NCBI GenBank assembly: GCA_934097105.1
Contig: CAKONI010000004.1
Location: forward strand, 1-53,157
Length of the DNA stretch: 53,157 nt
Direction of reading: 5' to 3'
DNA from: an uncultured Bacilli bacterium
Lineage (GTDB): Bacteria; Bacillota_I; Bacilli_A; RF39; UBA660
Part shown: one piece after another, positions 8,807 to 17,637 of the stretch
Layout: every line of letters starts with the position of its first letter
Numbering within the stretch: position 1 is the first letter of the stretch
Notes under the pieces: generated by a model
Seen by the model: the letters and a program-made list of their open reading frames with translations, nothing else
The model's database searches: none
What the model was told of the DNA's origin: nothing
Program-made: the position numbers and the translations under genes

Positions 8807-11800
8807 TTATCTAGTTACTTTTTTTATTATTACGTATGTTGAAAATAAGGTTATTAATGATAGTAATGTTAGTGAAATTATATTCATTTTTGTATCTTTA
8901 TTTTCTATTTTTATACCTGTTTTTGGTGGGGTTATTTCTAATATATTGTTTGTATTTATTGTTATATTTTTTTCAATTAATTTGTTTATTATGGTGTATC
9001 CATCGTAGATGGTATTGTATCCTTTTATTTTATGTTCTTTTATTTTGTAAATTATTTCTTTGCCGTTTTCGTATTTATCTAGATCTTTTAGCACGTAAAT
9101 CCAGTTATTTTTTTTGGTTATTTTTATTTGTTTTATTAAGGTGCTTCCTTTATAGATGTCTACTAGTATTTCGCTTGGTCTTAGGCCTTTTTCGTTATTG
9201 TTGTCTTTCCATATTTTTGTTATTTTAATATTTATTTTCTTTGTGTTATGGGTATTGGTGATGGTTGTTTGAACTTCATTTTTTACTTTTGTTACTGAAT
9301 TTTTTATACTTGTTTTGTATCCTTTTACTTCGCTTTCTATTATTTCATATTTTATTTCTTGGCCATTTTTGTATTTATCTAGATTTTTAAAGATATAGGT
9401 CCAGTTATTTTCTTTTGTTATTTTTTCTGTTTTATATAAAATGCCGTCTTTATATAGTTTTACAGTTATGCTTTTTGGTCTTATTCCGTCTTGGTTATTG
9501 TTATCGTTCCAGGATTTTTTTACCTTTATATTTATTTTTTCTGGAGCGTGTTTATTTGTTATGTCGAAGTTATTTATTGTTGTTTCGTAGCCGTTTACAT
9601 CTATTTCTTTTACTTTGTAATTTATTTCTTTGTTGTTTGCATATCTTATGATGTTTTCAAAGGAATAGGTCCAGTTTGTGCTTTCGCTTGCTTTAGTTCT
9701 TGCTATTTCATTATCTAGGTGATCGTATAAAATAATTGTTATTTCATTTGGTCTTATTCCGTCTTGGTTATTGTTATCATCCCATGATTTGGATCCTGTT
9801 ATAGTTATTGTTTCGGGATTATAAGTATTTATTATGTCGTATCCATCATAGGTTGTGTCGTAGTCTTTTACTGCTTCTTCACTTACTGTGTAGTTTATGA
9901 ATTTTCCTTTGCTATATTCTGGAAGATCAGTAAATTCATAGGTCCAGTTTTCTTCTTTTGTTATCTTTTTTTGTTTTTTTATTATGGAGGTTTCTCCGAC
10001 TTTTCCCTCAAGGGTTATGGTTATGCTGTTTGGTCTTTCATATTTGTTATTTTCATCTTTCCAAATTTTTTTGCCACTTATCGTAACATCTTTAGGATTA
10101 TGAGTATTTATAATTATAAATGGGTTGTCTTCGTCGTATGAAGTTTGATAGTATTTTTCAGTTTCTTTATCCATTTTTTCATTTACTAAGTATTCTATTT
10201 TCTTTCCGTTTTCATATTTTGGCAGGTTTTCGAATTTATAAATCCAGTTTTCTTCTTTTGTTATTTTTGTTGTTTTTATTATGTTATTGCAAGTGTTTTT
10301 GCAGAGATTAATTGTAATTTCATTTGGTCTTAAACCATCTTTATCGTTTTGATCAACCCATCTTTTTTCTCCGATTATATTTATTTTTTCTGGAATATGG
10401 GTGTTTGTTATTGTGAAGTTATTTATTGATGTTTCGTAACCATTTATTTTTTCTTCTTTTATGGTGTAGTTTATTTCATTTCCGTTTTCGTTTTTAGGAA
10501 GATTTGCAAATTCATAAGTCCAGTTTTCGTCTTTTGTTAGTTTTTTCATTTTTATTACTTTGTTATTTGCGAATAATTTTACTGTTATTTCGTTTGGTCT
10601 TATTCCGTCTTGGTTATTGTTATCATTCCATATTTTTTCTATCTTTATATTTTTTACTTCTGGGGTATAACTGTTTGTAATATTGTAGCCGTTTATAGAA
10701 GTTTCGTAATCCTTTACTTTTTCTTCTTTTATAGTGTAATTTATTTTATGGTTTTCGTCGTTTTCATAACCTGTTTCATATTTATAAAGATTAGTAAATG
10801 CATGAGTCCAGTTTTTATCTTTTGTTAATTTTTCTGTTTTTATTAGTTTGTTGTTTGCGAATAATTTTACTGTTATTTCATTTGGCCTTTTTTGATCGCG
10901 ATTGTTATCATCGTTCCATGTTTTTACAACTGGTATGTTTATTTTTTGGCGATTTAGTATATTTAAAGTTACTGTAGAGGTATTACTTGTAACTTTATCT
11001 GTTTCATTTTTTTGATTTATTTTTGTTGTTATTTTATAATCGAAGGTTACTTCTCCGGTTGTGTTTTCTAATGGCAAAAATGTAAATGTCCCATCTTGTT
11101 TTATATTAAGGGTTCCTTGTAATAGACCATTTTTATAAATATTGTAAGTACCATTTTCATTTTTTATAGTACTTTTATTTGTAATTATTTCTATTTCATC
11201 AGTAACTCTTACTTTATCATTTCCGGTTTTTATGTCTTCTTTTTTGTTATTTATTAGATCGTTTTTTAAAATTGAACTTCCGTTTATTGTGCTTTCTTGG
11301 TATCCTATATAAGTTGAATTATTTTCATAGTGATCATCTTTTGTTATTGCGGGAATATCTACGGCTGGTTTATCAAACTTAAGATTTAAATTTGTTTTGT
11401 CGTAGTATGGATTATTTTCTGAGACTGTTGTTTTAAGGGTGGCATTTTCGTTGGTGTAAATACTTCCATGATAGGTGTCTTTTGCTTTTACTGTGTAGGA
11501 TAAGTTATAATTTTTGTTTGATTCAAGATTTCCAATTTTCCATTTTAAAATGGTGCCGTTTTCGGTTTCTATTACTTCGACTTTCTTGTCTATTAAGTTC
11601 TTTTTAGAGTCACTAGTTAGGGTAAATTCTTTTGGAATTATATCTGTTAGGACACTATCTTTTCCAATTTTATTTATACTTTCTTCGATTACTTTTTCGA
11701 ATTTTTCTTTTAATTCTTTGCCTGATAGGGCTTTATAGTTTTTGTAAAGTGGACTTTCTGAGGTGTTTTTTGGATTTATGGCCTCTAATTTTTTTAGAAT

Positions 11801-12583
11801 TTCTTCGACTTCATTTTCATTATCTGTACTACCGAACGCTATTGTGTAGATGTCTGCGGTTTTGTTTTCTTGTTTTAATGAATCAAGTGAGTCTTTGGCT
11901 GCTTCGGATGGTCTTTTTGTTTTAGTGCAATCATAGTAGGTGTATTCTATACATACGGGATCGTCACTGCTACCTGTTCCAAGTCTTTGTCCATTATAAT
12001 TAAAGTATGTTGGAAGGCCATCGGTTAGAATTATTACTATTTGTTTAGCGTCTTTTCTTTTGCCTTTGTTTAGGAATTCTTTGGCTCTTACAATTCCTTG
12101 TTCTAGATTGGTGCCTCCACTTGCTTTTATGTTATCTATAAAGTTTATTACATCTTTTTTGTTTGTTGTCATTTCAAGTTTATTTTTATTTGCAGTTGTT
12201 GCAAATTCTACGACTCCGATTTTTACACTTTCTTTATCATCCATAAGGGTGTTTACTAGATCTTTTGCGGCTTCTTTGGCATTTTCTAACTTTTTAGAAT
12301 TTTTCATGCTTTTTGATTTATCGAGTACTAATACTATATCAAGTTTGTTGCTTTTTCTTGTTTCTTCATTATATGGATTTGCTTTTATATTTAGATTTAC
12401 TTTTGCAAGGCGTCCATATTCTAGATTGTCGCTTGTGAATTCTTGGGATATTTTGCTTGCCTCTTTTGTAATTTCTATTTTTCCGGCATTATTTTGAGCA
12501 GATATTGTGAAAATTGTAATTAGTGATAAGAAAAGTGTACTTAAAATTAGTTTTATTTTGTGTTTTTTTAGTTTATTTATCAT
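8807..12583 (-). CDS. Wall-anchored vWA/Cna-B adhesin with PPKTG signal
   Basis: A 1258-residue surface protein. Residues 1-29 form a signal peptide. A von Willebrand A domain (about 80-310) has the metal-site motif DKSKS, the Thr loop GGTNL and TDGLP. A linker domain follows, then seven Cna-B domains of about 80 residues each, starting with patterns such as KxWNDxNNxDGxRPNEI and ending near INxYTIKEE and ITNT; such domains usually carry a Lys-Asn isopeptide bond. The end has PPKTG, a hydrophobic helix and a basic tail, a variant of LPxTG. The layout matches tip adhesins or pilin-like proteins of Gram-positive bacteria. AAGGGAG precedes the ATG. The neighbouring class B sortase is the probable anchoring enzyme. 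Confidence 0.9.
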   Translation of the reverse strand: MINKLKKHKIKLILSTLFLSLITIFTISAQNNAGKIEITKEASKISQEFTSDNLEYGRLAKVNLNIKANPYNEETRKSNKLDIVLVLDKSKSMKNSKKLENAKEAAKDLVNTLMDDKESVKIGVVEFATTANKNKLEMTTNKKDVINFIDNIKASGGTNLEQGIVRAKEFLNKGKRKDAKQIVIILTDGLPTYFNYNGQRLGTGSSDDPVCIEYTYYDCTKTKRPSEAAKDSLDSLKQENKTADIYTIAFGSTDNENEVEEILKKLEAINPKNTSESPLYKNYKALSGKELKEKFEKVIEESINKIGKDSVLTDIIPKEFTLTSDSKKNLIDKKVEVIETENGTILKWKIGNLESNKNYNLSYTVKAKDTYHGSIYTNENATLKTTVSENNPYYDKTNLNLKFDKPAVDIPAITKDDHYENNSTYIGYQESTINGSSILKNDLINNKKEDIKTGNDKVRVTDEIEIITNKSTIKNENGTYNIYKNGLLQGTLNIKQDGTFTFLPLENTTGEVTFDYKITTKINQKNETDKVTSNTSTVTLNILNRQKINIPVVKTWNDDNNRDQKRPNEITVKLFANNKLIKTEKLTKDKNWTHAFTNLYKYETGYENDENHKINYTIKEEKVKDYETSINGYNITNSYTPEVKNIKIEKIWNDNNNQDGIRPNEITVKLFANNKVIKMKKLTKDENWTYEFANLPKNENGNEINYTIKEEKINGYETSINNFTITNTHIPEKINIIGEKRWVDQNDKDGLRPNEITINLCKNTCNNIIKTTKITKEENWIYKFENLPKYENGKKIEYLVNEKMDKETEKYYQTSYDEDNPFIIINTHNPKDVTISGKKIWKDENNKYERPNSITITLEGKVGETSIIKKQKKITKEENWTYEFTDLPEYSKGKFINYTVSEEAVKDYDTTYDGYDIINTYNPETITITGSKSWDDNNNQDGIRPNEITIILYDHLDNEIARTKASESTNWTYSFENIIRYANNKEINYKVKEIDVNGYETTINNFDITNKHAPEKINIKVKKSWNDNNNQDGIRPKSITVKLYKDGILYKTEKITKENNWTYIFKNLDKYKNGQEIKYEIIESEVKGYKTSIKNSVTKVKNEVQTTITNTHNTKKINIKITKIWKDNNNEKGLRPSEILVDIYKGSTLIKQIKITKKNNWIYVLKDLDKYENGKEIIYKIKEHKIKGYNTIYDGYTIINKLIEKNITINTNNILEITPPKTGIKIENKDTKMNIISLTLLSLITLFSTYVIIKKVTR

Positions 12584-12690
12584 TTATTCTCCCTTCTATA
12601 ATTTGAAAATTTATTTTTTTTTCTAAATTATAAACTCCTAATAATAATATGATTAAAACTTAAAAAACTTTACTCTTTTTGATATACAAA

Positions 12691-12718
12691 AAACTACAAA
12701 ATAATTTTTCTGTAGTTT
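12691..12718 (-). terminator. Terminator after the PBP gene
   Basis: AAACTACA at 12691-12698 pairs with TGTAGTTT at 12711-12718; on the minus strand a T-run follows. It lies directly past the PBP stop codon at 12726 and separates the PBP from the adhesin gene. Confidence 0.75.
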
Positions 12719-12725
12719 GGTTTGG

Positions 12726-13592
12726 TTATTTTTTACCCATTAAAAGTTTTATGGTGCCTGTTTCATAGTATCTTACTCCGGCTTTTGGGGTTTGATCTAC
12801 TACTATGTCTCCGTCGCCGACATATGTTATTTCAAAGTTTGATAAATATTTCTTTGCTTCGTTTTTTGTCATTCCTATAACATTTGGTACATCGTAATAT
12901 TTTTTGTCCATCCATTCGTAATCTTTTTCTTTTTGGTTTGGTTGTTTTTCTATGTCCATTATGTTTATCATATCTAGGAGAATTTTTCTTACGAAAGGTG
13001 TTGTTGTGTAACTTGATAAAAGGGCTGTTTTTTTAGGATTGTCTATGGCTAAGTAGAGTACTACTTTAGGGTCATTACTTGGAAGTACTGCCATGAAACT
13101 CATTATGTAGTTGTTTTCTAGATATCTTCCGTTTTCTACCTTTTGGGCTGTTCCGGTTTTGCCTCCTATTCTATATCCATCTATGTAAGTTACTTTACCT
13201 CCGCCTTTAGCGACGACGCTTTCAAGGGCCATTCTTAATATATTTGAGGTGTTTTTACTTATTGTTTTTCTCACGAGTTGTTTATTTTTTTCTTTATAAA
13301 TATTTCCAGTTTTACTGTCTAAAAGACTTTTCATTATGTAAGGTTTGTACAAATTACCACCATTTACTATCGAAGAGACTGCTGTTATTTGTTGAATTGG
13401 TGTTACACTTACTCCTTGACCGAATGCTGTTGTTGCAAGTTCTAGATCTTTTACATCTTTTAGGTTAAATAAGATTCCTTTTCCCTCACCATTTAAATCT
13501 ATTCCTGTTTTTTCGCCGAAGCCGAATAAGTTTATGTATTTAAAGAGTTTATCTTTTCCTAGTGAGAATCCCATTTTCACAAATCCTGGGTT
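12726..13592 (-). pseudogene. Class B PBP, 3' part (split gene)
   Basis: This is the C-terminal part of an FtsI/SpoVD-type transpeptidase, 288 codons from the Asn of the SxN motif to the stop. It starts NPGFVKMG, holds the KTG motif (GGKTGTAQ) and ends in one PASTA domain with YDVPNVIGM and VVDQTPKAG. It joins in frame to the 5' part at 18363-19409 if the element at 13591-18367 is removed. Separated from its promoter, start codon, membrane helix and the STFK serine, it cannot make an active enzyme. A TTG at 13602-13604 opens the frame but has no ribosome site. One PASTA domain fits SpoVD; the closeness to mraY fits a division PBP, so either identity is possible. Confidence 0.92.
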
Positions 13593-15285
13593 GCTTTGTG
13601 TCAATACACGAACACTTTAAAACAGGAGTTTGTCTTCTACAAGCAGGGGTTTGCAACGACTTAGACTTAAGTTCGTTTTTTGTGTTCATATCCAAATCTA
13701 TATCAATATCTGGTGTATTAAAATCAAAATAAATAGATAATTTTATATACTTTCTATCACCATTAACTTTTTCAACTATAACCTTATCAACTAATAAATT
13801 TACCAAATAAGGTAAGTTTTCTTTAATATCCAATTTTACACTTAAGCAAGATTCAATATCACTAAATTTTTTACGCATTTTTTCTTCTTCTAAGTTCTCT
13901 CTTTTCGAACTGTCTATTTGCTTTTGTAAATTAAATAATTCAGTATTAAATTTATCATTTCTTTTTTTAAATTCAAAGTCATCAATCATACCTTTTAAAC
14001 TTAAATCTAACAATTTATCTTTTTGTTTATCAATTTGTTCTATCTTTCTTTTTATTTCTTCTGTATCTAATTCATCAGTAAAATTCTTAACAATATTTTT
14101 ATATTCTGATAAAACTTGTCCCAAATAGTCTTTTTTATGTTTAATGAAATCACTAAATAGATTAACAAATATTTTATCAAGATAACTTTCTTTTATAATT
14201 GGAGATTCACATTTTGACACTCCATCAGTTTTATAAGTTTTACAAGCCCATGTTGGATTTAAAGAACGATTCGATCCACCATTACGAATAAATATACTAT
14301 TACAATCTTTACAATATAATTTAGCCGAATACTTATATTTTTTTATGTGTTCTTCAGAATTGAGTACATGCCTAGATGGTAATTTTTTTCTTCTTTCATG
14401 CAAAGCATTTGCTTTGTCCCAAAGTTCTTCTGATACAATGGCAGGAATTCTATCATCTTTTTCTATAATTTGTTCTTCTTTAGGTATTTTTTTCTTTTTA
14501 TGAGTTTTATAATCTTCCACCTCAGTAAGTTTAGCAGTATAAAATCCCTTATATCTAGGGTTGGAAAGCATTTTTGCAAGAGCTGTCCCTGAATATGGTT
14601 TTCCTTTGGAATTTAAATATCCCATTTGTGCTAGTTCTTCGCCAATTTTTTTTAAGCCAAGACTACCACTTGCATAAGTAGTAAATAAATACTTTATGAT
14701 TGGTGCTTCATTTGGGTTAATTTCATATATTCCATTTTTCTTATAATATCCAGTTAAATTACCACCGATTAATTTTCTATCTTTAATCATTCTATTAATA
14801 CCAAATTTAACTCTTTCTGATAATTTACGAACTTCATCTTGTGCCATACTAGACATGATAGTAAGTCTAAACTCAGAATCTTCTTGAATTGTATTTAGAT
14901 TATCAGATAAAAAATATACTATAACACCTTGTTTCAATAAATATTCTGTATATTTGATACTATCAACCGTATTTCTGGAAAATCTAGAAATTTCTTTTGT
15001 TAAGATTAAATCAATTTTTCCTAAAGTTGCATCTTCAATCATTTTTAAGAAAGAATCACGATTTTTAACAGCTGTTCCACTGATTCCCTCATCAATATAT
15101 CCACGAGTAAAAATCCAATTAGAATTTTCTTTTATCATATCTTCAAAATAATTTTGTTGATTTTCTAACGAATTTAACTGATCATCTTTATCTGTTGAAA
15201 CACGACCATAATATGCAACTTTTAAATTCATATCATAAATTGTTTTACCTTTCCTTAATTCTTCTCTTGCTTTTTTTATTTCCAT
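13549..15285 (-). CDS. Large serine recombinase (integrase/excisionase)
   Basis: A 578-residue site-specific recombinase. The resolvase domain (1-165) has the nucleophile Ser30 in YYGRVST, the EGISGT and RFSRNT motifs and the MAQDEVRKLSERV helix. A recombinase domain follows, then a zinc-ribbon with two Cys pairs (YCKDC, and later WACK and KCES) near 330-370, and a long coiled coil (about 390-490), as in Tn4451/phiC31-type enzymes. It cuts at a central dinucleotide through a Ser-DNA link and integrates or excises the element. AGGAAG precedes the ATG. The frame crosses the element boundary: the last 13 residues, PRICENGILTRKR, and the stop come from PBP DNA. In a circular element it would instead run on for 91 codons through 18363 down to 18088. 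Confidence 0.93.
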   Translation of the reverse strand: MEIKKAREELRKGKTIYDMNLKVAYYGRVSTDKDDQLNSLENQQNYFEDMIKENSNWIFTRGYIDEGISGTAVKNRDSFLKMIEDATLGKIDLILTKEISRFSRNTVDSIKYTEYLLKQGVIVYFLSDNLNTIQEDSEFRLTIMSSMAQDEVRKLSERVKFGINRMIKDRKLIGGNLTGYYKKNGIYEINPNEAPIIKYLFTTYASGSLGLKKIGEELAQMGYLNSKGKPYSGTALAKMLSNPRYKGFYTAKLTEVEDYKTHKKKKIPKEEQIIEKDDRIPAIVSEELWDKANALHERRKKLPSRHVLNSEEHIKKYKYSAKLYCKDCNSIFIRNGGSNRSLNPTWACKTYKTDGVSKCESPIIKESYLDKIFVNLFSDFIKHKKDYLGQVLSEYKNIVKNFTDELDTEEIKRKIEQIDKQKDKLLDLSLKGMIDDFEFKKRNDKFNTELFNLQKQIDSSKRENLEEEKMRKKFSDIESCLSVKLDIKENLPYLVNLLVDKVIVEKVNGDRKYIKLSIYFDFNTPDIDIDLDMNTKNELKSKSLQTPACRRQTPVLKCSCIDTKQPRICENGILTRKR

Positions 15286-15326
15286 AAATAGTACTTCCTT
15301 TCATGTGTTCCTAAAATTCAAGATAA

Positions 15327-15572
15327 CTAGGATGCTTGCATGGTAGCTCCATAATCAGCATTTGTCAAATCATTTTTTTCGTTCAATAAATATTCTTTTC
15401 TTACCTTTTTAAGTCTTCCCATAATAGAATTTTCCATTTCATTATATGTTCTTAAATCAATAACTTTTTCATCGTATAATTCTTTATTAACAATTAGCCT
15501 ATATTCCAATAACTTATATTCAAAAGGTAATTGTTTGGTACTAAACCTAACTTCTATATCATTTTCTAGCAT
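15327..15572 (-). CDS. Small element protein, possibly SHOCT-like
   Basis: An 81-residue ORF with GGAGGT nine bases before its ATG. Its middle (KELYDEKVIDLRTYNEMENSI) resembles the short helical SHOCT pattern, where a stretch like LxxKxIIxxxEY follows a helix. It lies 41 bases before the recombinase start, so it is probably cotranscribed. Small proteins next to serine recombinases sometimes act as directionality or regulatory factors; I cannot show that here. Confidence 0.6.
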   Translation of the reverse strand: MLENDIEVRFSTKQLPFEYKLLEYRLIVNKELYDEKVIDLRTYNEMENSIMGRLKKVRKEYLLNEKNDLTNADYGATMQAS

Positions 15573-15615
15573 TTAGATTTACCTCCAATAAAACCTATGT
15601 CAAAGTTTTTGGACT

Positions 15616-15957
15616 TATTCATTAGCATCACCTGTTTTAATTATCCCTTTTTGTAGAGAATTATCTTTTTCTAACGGATCTTTCAAATGAATTTCAATAG
15701 TATATTTAGTATTGTTACCATTATCAATTTCTAGATGATATGCTTCTTTATTTTTTTGTTATTCCTATTTCTGTATAATCTATCATATTTAGTTTGTATA
15801 TTTTTAAGCTTATTGCAATTATTATTTTCTTATACTCATTATCAGTATAAATATGATAAATTTCATGCTTTTCAGTTTCTAATTCTTTAATACTTAACCT
15901 GTAATCAATTAAATTTTCAATTCTTTCAACTTCACTATTTGTCTTTTTTATTTCCAT
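15616..15957 (-). pseudogene. Small element gene broken by a poly-A frameshift
   Basis: The gene starts at the ATG 15955-15957 after AAGGAGG and runs as MEIKKTNSEVERIENL to a run of seven A on the coding strand (15751-15757), where the frame is lost and a TAA follows. Removing one A gives a continuous 113-codon frame continuing KEAYHLEIDNGNN and ending KTGDANE at 15616. The restored reading has no recognisable domain. It begins with the same MEIKK as the recombinase and may have lent or borrowed its start region. The frameshift could be decay, phase variation or a sequence error. Confidence 0.65.
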
Positions 15958-15976
15958 ACTATAACCTCCTTGTAAG

Positions 15977-16010
15977 AAAAAAGAGCAATGCAATAATACA
16001 CATCGCTCTT
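15977..16010 (-). terminator. Terminator or attenuator in element leader
   Basis: AAGAGCAATG (15981-15990) pairs with CATCGCTCTT (16001-16010) with one mismatch; on the minus strand TTTTTTC follows, and the AAGGAGG of the next gene comes directly after. It lies between a promoter-like pair (16038-16065) and the gene at 15957, so it could act as an attenuator for the recombinase operon. Confidence 0.6.
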
Positions 16011-16037
16011 TAGAATTTTTTCTTACAATACCATATT

Positions 16038-16065
16038 ATCATAAAAGAGTGATTATGAATGTCCA
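16038..16065 (-). promoter_or_regulatory. Candidate promoter of the recombinase operon
   Basis: TGGACA (16060-16065) and TATGAT (16038-16043) are 16 bases apart on the minus strand, ahead of the hairpin at 15977-16010 and the three genes leading to the recombinase. Confidence 0.45.
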
Positions 16066-16076
16066 TCTTATATTTT

Positions 16077-16493
16077 TTAAATATTTCTTTTTTGCTTATA
16101 AACCCTATAAATAAGTCTACATTGCGATACAGATAAATTAACCTTATTTGATATCTCAGTCCATTTCAATTTTTGTGTTAAATCTTCTTTATAATAAATA
16201 ATTCATTTTTCCTTTTCTTTATATTTATTTAATCTTTTTAATTCCATGCTAACATATTTTAAAAGTATTTCTTTTTCTTTATAAAGCATTGATAATTTTT
16301 CATCATATTTTTGATTGTTAAAAATATAATATAAAAACTTATTTTTTTCTACTCTACTTGTAAAAACAACATCTTTTTTATATACAGTAGCTTGTGGTAA
16401 AACTTTTGATTTTTCACATTCTTTTTTATTCAATATATTATTTATTTGACTCTCTAATACAATAATCCTATCATTGGCCACTTTCAAGTTCAT
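16077..16493 (-). pseudogene. Element gene with in-frame TGA
   Basis: From the ATG at 16491-16493 (GGGGGA seven bases before) a frame reads MNLKVANDRIIVLES to TGA at 16203-16205, then continues in the same frame as IIYYKEDLTQKLKWTEISNKV to TAA at 16077. The 139-codon reading has a coiled-coil N-terminus and a C-terminal helix pair (WTEISNKVNLSVSQCRLIYRVYK) that looks like a DNA-binding helix-turn-helix. Because host genes use TGA as stop, the TGA is best read as a nonsense mutation. Function is unknown; a regulator of the element is possible. Confidence 0.6.
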
Positions 16494-16864
16494 TTTCATT
16501 TCCCCCAATCTATTTTAATACTATAATTACTTATAAGATTTTTCTTGAGGAGGAAATGAATCTTATAATTTCTATAAAGCAAAAAAAGAGTGAGAAACAG
16601 CCTATTTTCTAAACTATTTTTCACTCTTTTAATTATTTCAACTTTTTGAGGACAAAATTCCCCATTCGATTTGTAAATTAACGATATAAAACGATCAAAT
16701 TCATAAAACAATAGAAAAATACGTAGCGCTATACCATACCCCTAAAATATAAATCTGAAACCTATAGTAATGTTGATATTATTATTTATCAAGATTTTTT
16801 TCACTAAACTTAGTAATAAAATAGGACAGAATTTTTTCATGTAGATTTTTTTCAATCAAATGTA
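16494..16864 (-). other. Non-coding stretch inside the element
   Basis: No supported gene is seen here. It holds the hairpin at 16584-16630 and an AT-rich tract. A 71-codon open frame covers 16496-16711, but it spans the hairpin, has no good ribosome site and has no recognisable content. Confidence 0.5.
16584..16630 (-). terminator. Terminator downstream of the PHP remnant
   Basis: AAAAGAGTGA (16584-16593) pairs perfectly with TCACTCTTTT (16621-16630) around a 27-base loop; a T-run follows on the minus strand. It would end transcripts from the Nudix-PHP pair. Confidence 0.55.
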
Positions 16865-17179
16865 TTATCCATACTGAAATATGCTTTTTTTTACAAGTTT
16901 CTTTGTGCTGTCAGAAGTATTATAACAATTTTTTTTTAGCAATTTCTCTATTTAACTTGAAATTTTTGGAAAATAACATAATAAATGAAATGAATAATTA
17001 AGCTTTACATCAAATTCAATTCCATTTATAACTTTTATATCAGTATCTAATGTTTCTATATAATTATGCTCTGTAAATGAAATGTACTTTAAATTTTGCT
17101 GTTTTGCCATTGTTAATATTTCTACTCTAAAACGCTTTTCACCAGTAACCAAAGAATGTACATGCAAATCATACTTCAT
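16865..17179 (-). pseudogene. PHP-domain phosphoesterase remnant
   Basis: The frame starts MKYDLHVHS, the metal-binding PHP motif, and has a TEHN segment (second metal site) and the NGIEFD strand. A TAA at 16952-16954 stops it after 75 residues, yet the same frame continues with plausible coding (IEKLLKKNCYNTSD) to a second stop at 16865. PHP phosphoesterases usually have 200 or more residues, so this is a truncated, stop-broken copy. AGAGG precedes the ATG, and it begins two bases after the Nudix stop codon, so the two once formed an operon. Confidence 0.75.
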
Positions 17180-17181
17180 AG

Positions 17182-17637
17182 TTATATCCTCTTTGAATTA
17201 TTTAATCGATAATTCAACTCCCAAAGAGCATTTTTATTGCTATCCCATCTTAATTTTTTTATAGCATCTTCATAATAAAGCCATTCCATTTTAGAATGTT
17301 CATGGGAAAGTTTTATGTTTTTACTTTTGCAACCAATTCCAAAACAGTGTTCATATATTAATATCACATCTTCTCCCCAAATGAAGTCCTTTGTCACATT
17401 GGGAACTGGCATTGTACAAACAGATTCTAGTTCAATTAAATCAGTAAAGTCAGTAATGCCTGCTTCTTCATTAGCCTCTCTAATACATGCATCTTTATAA
17501 GACTCATCTTCATCTTCTACTCCGCCAGCAATGCCTTGCCATATTTCTTTTGAACCATTTCTACAAAAAATCCCATATAAGTATTTGTCATTTTCTTTAA
17601 TGAATGGAAACGCCAATATCTGATGTGGTTTTCTCAT
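17182..17637 (-). CDS. Nudix hydrolase (element cargo)
   Basis: A 151-residue intact Nudix protein. The Nudix box is perfect: GVEDEDE, seven residues, then REANEEAGI (GX5EX7REUXEEXGU), with its Glu residues for Mg binding. Such enzymes split nucleoside diphosphates linked to another group; the closest look is to dATP-pyrophosphohydrolase-type proteins, but the substrate is not certain. GAGGAG lies seven bases before the ATG. It overlaps the end of the broken upstream ORF by 41 bases and is followed by the PHP remnant. It is the only intact enzyme cargo of the element. Confidence 0.88.
   Translation of the reverse strand: MRKPHQILAFPFIKENDKYLYGIFCRNGSKEIWQGIAGGVEDEDESYKDACIREANEEAGITDFTDLIELESVCTMPVPNVTKDFIWGEDVILIYEHCFGIGCKSKNIKLSHEHSKMEWLYYEDAIKKLRWDSNKNALWELNYRLNNSKRI

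Noticed and set aside
16077..16493. In-frame TGA as possible Trp codon (genetic code 4), given the mollicute-like surface proteins.
   Set aside because: gatA and the LTA-synthase gene end in TGA exactly at overlaps with the next ATG, and all Trp codons I checked are TGG. The TGA is better read as a nonsense mutation.
16496..16711. 71-codon open frame in the element.
   Set aside because: It spans a terminator hairpin, has no good ribosome site and overlaps the next gene start.
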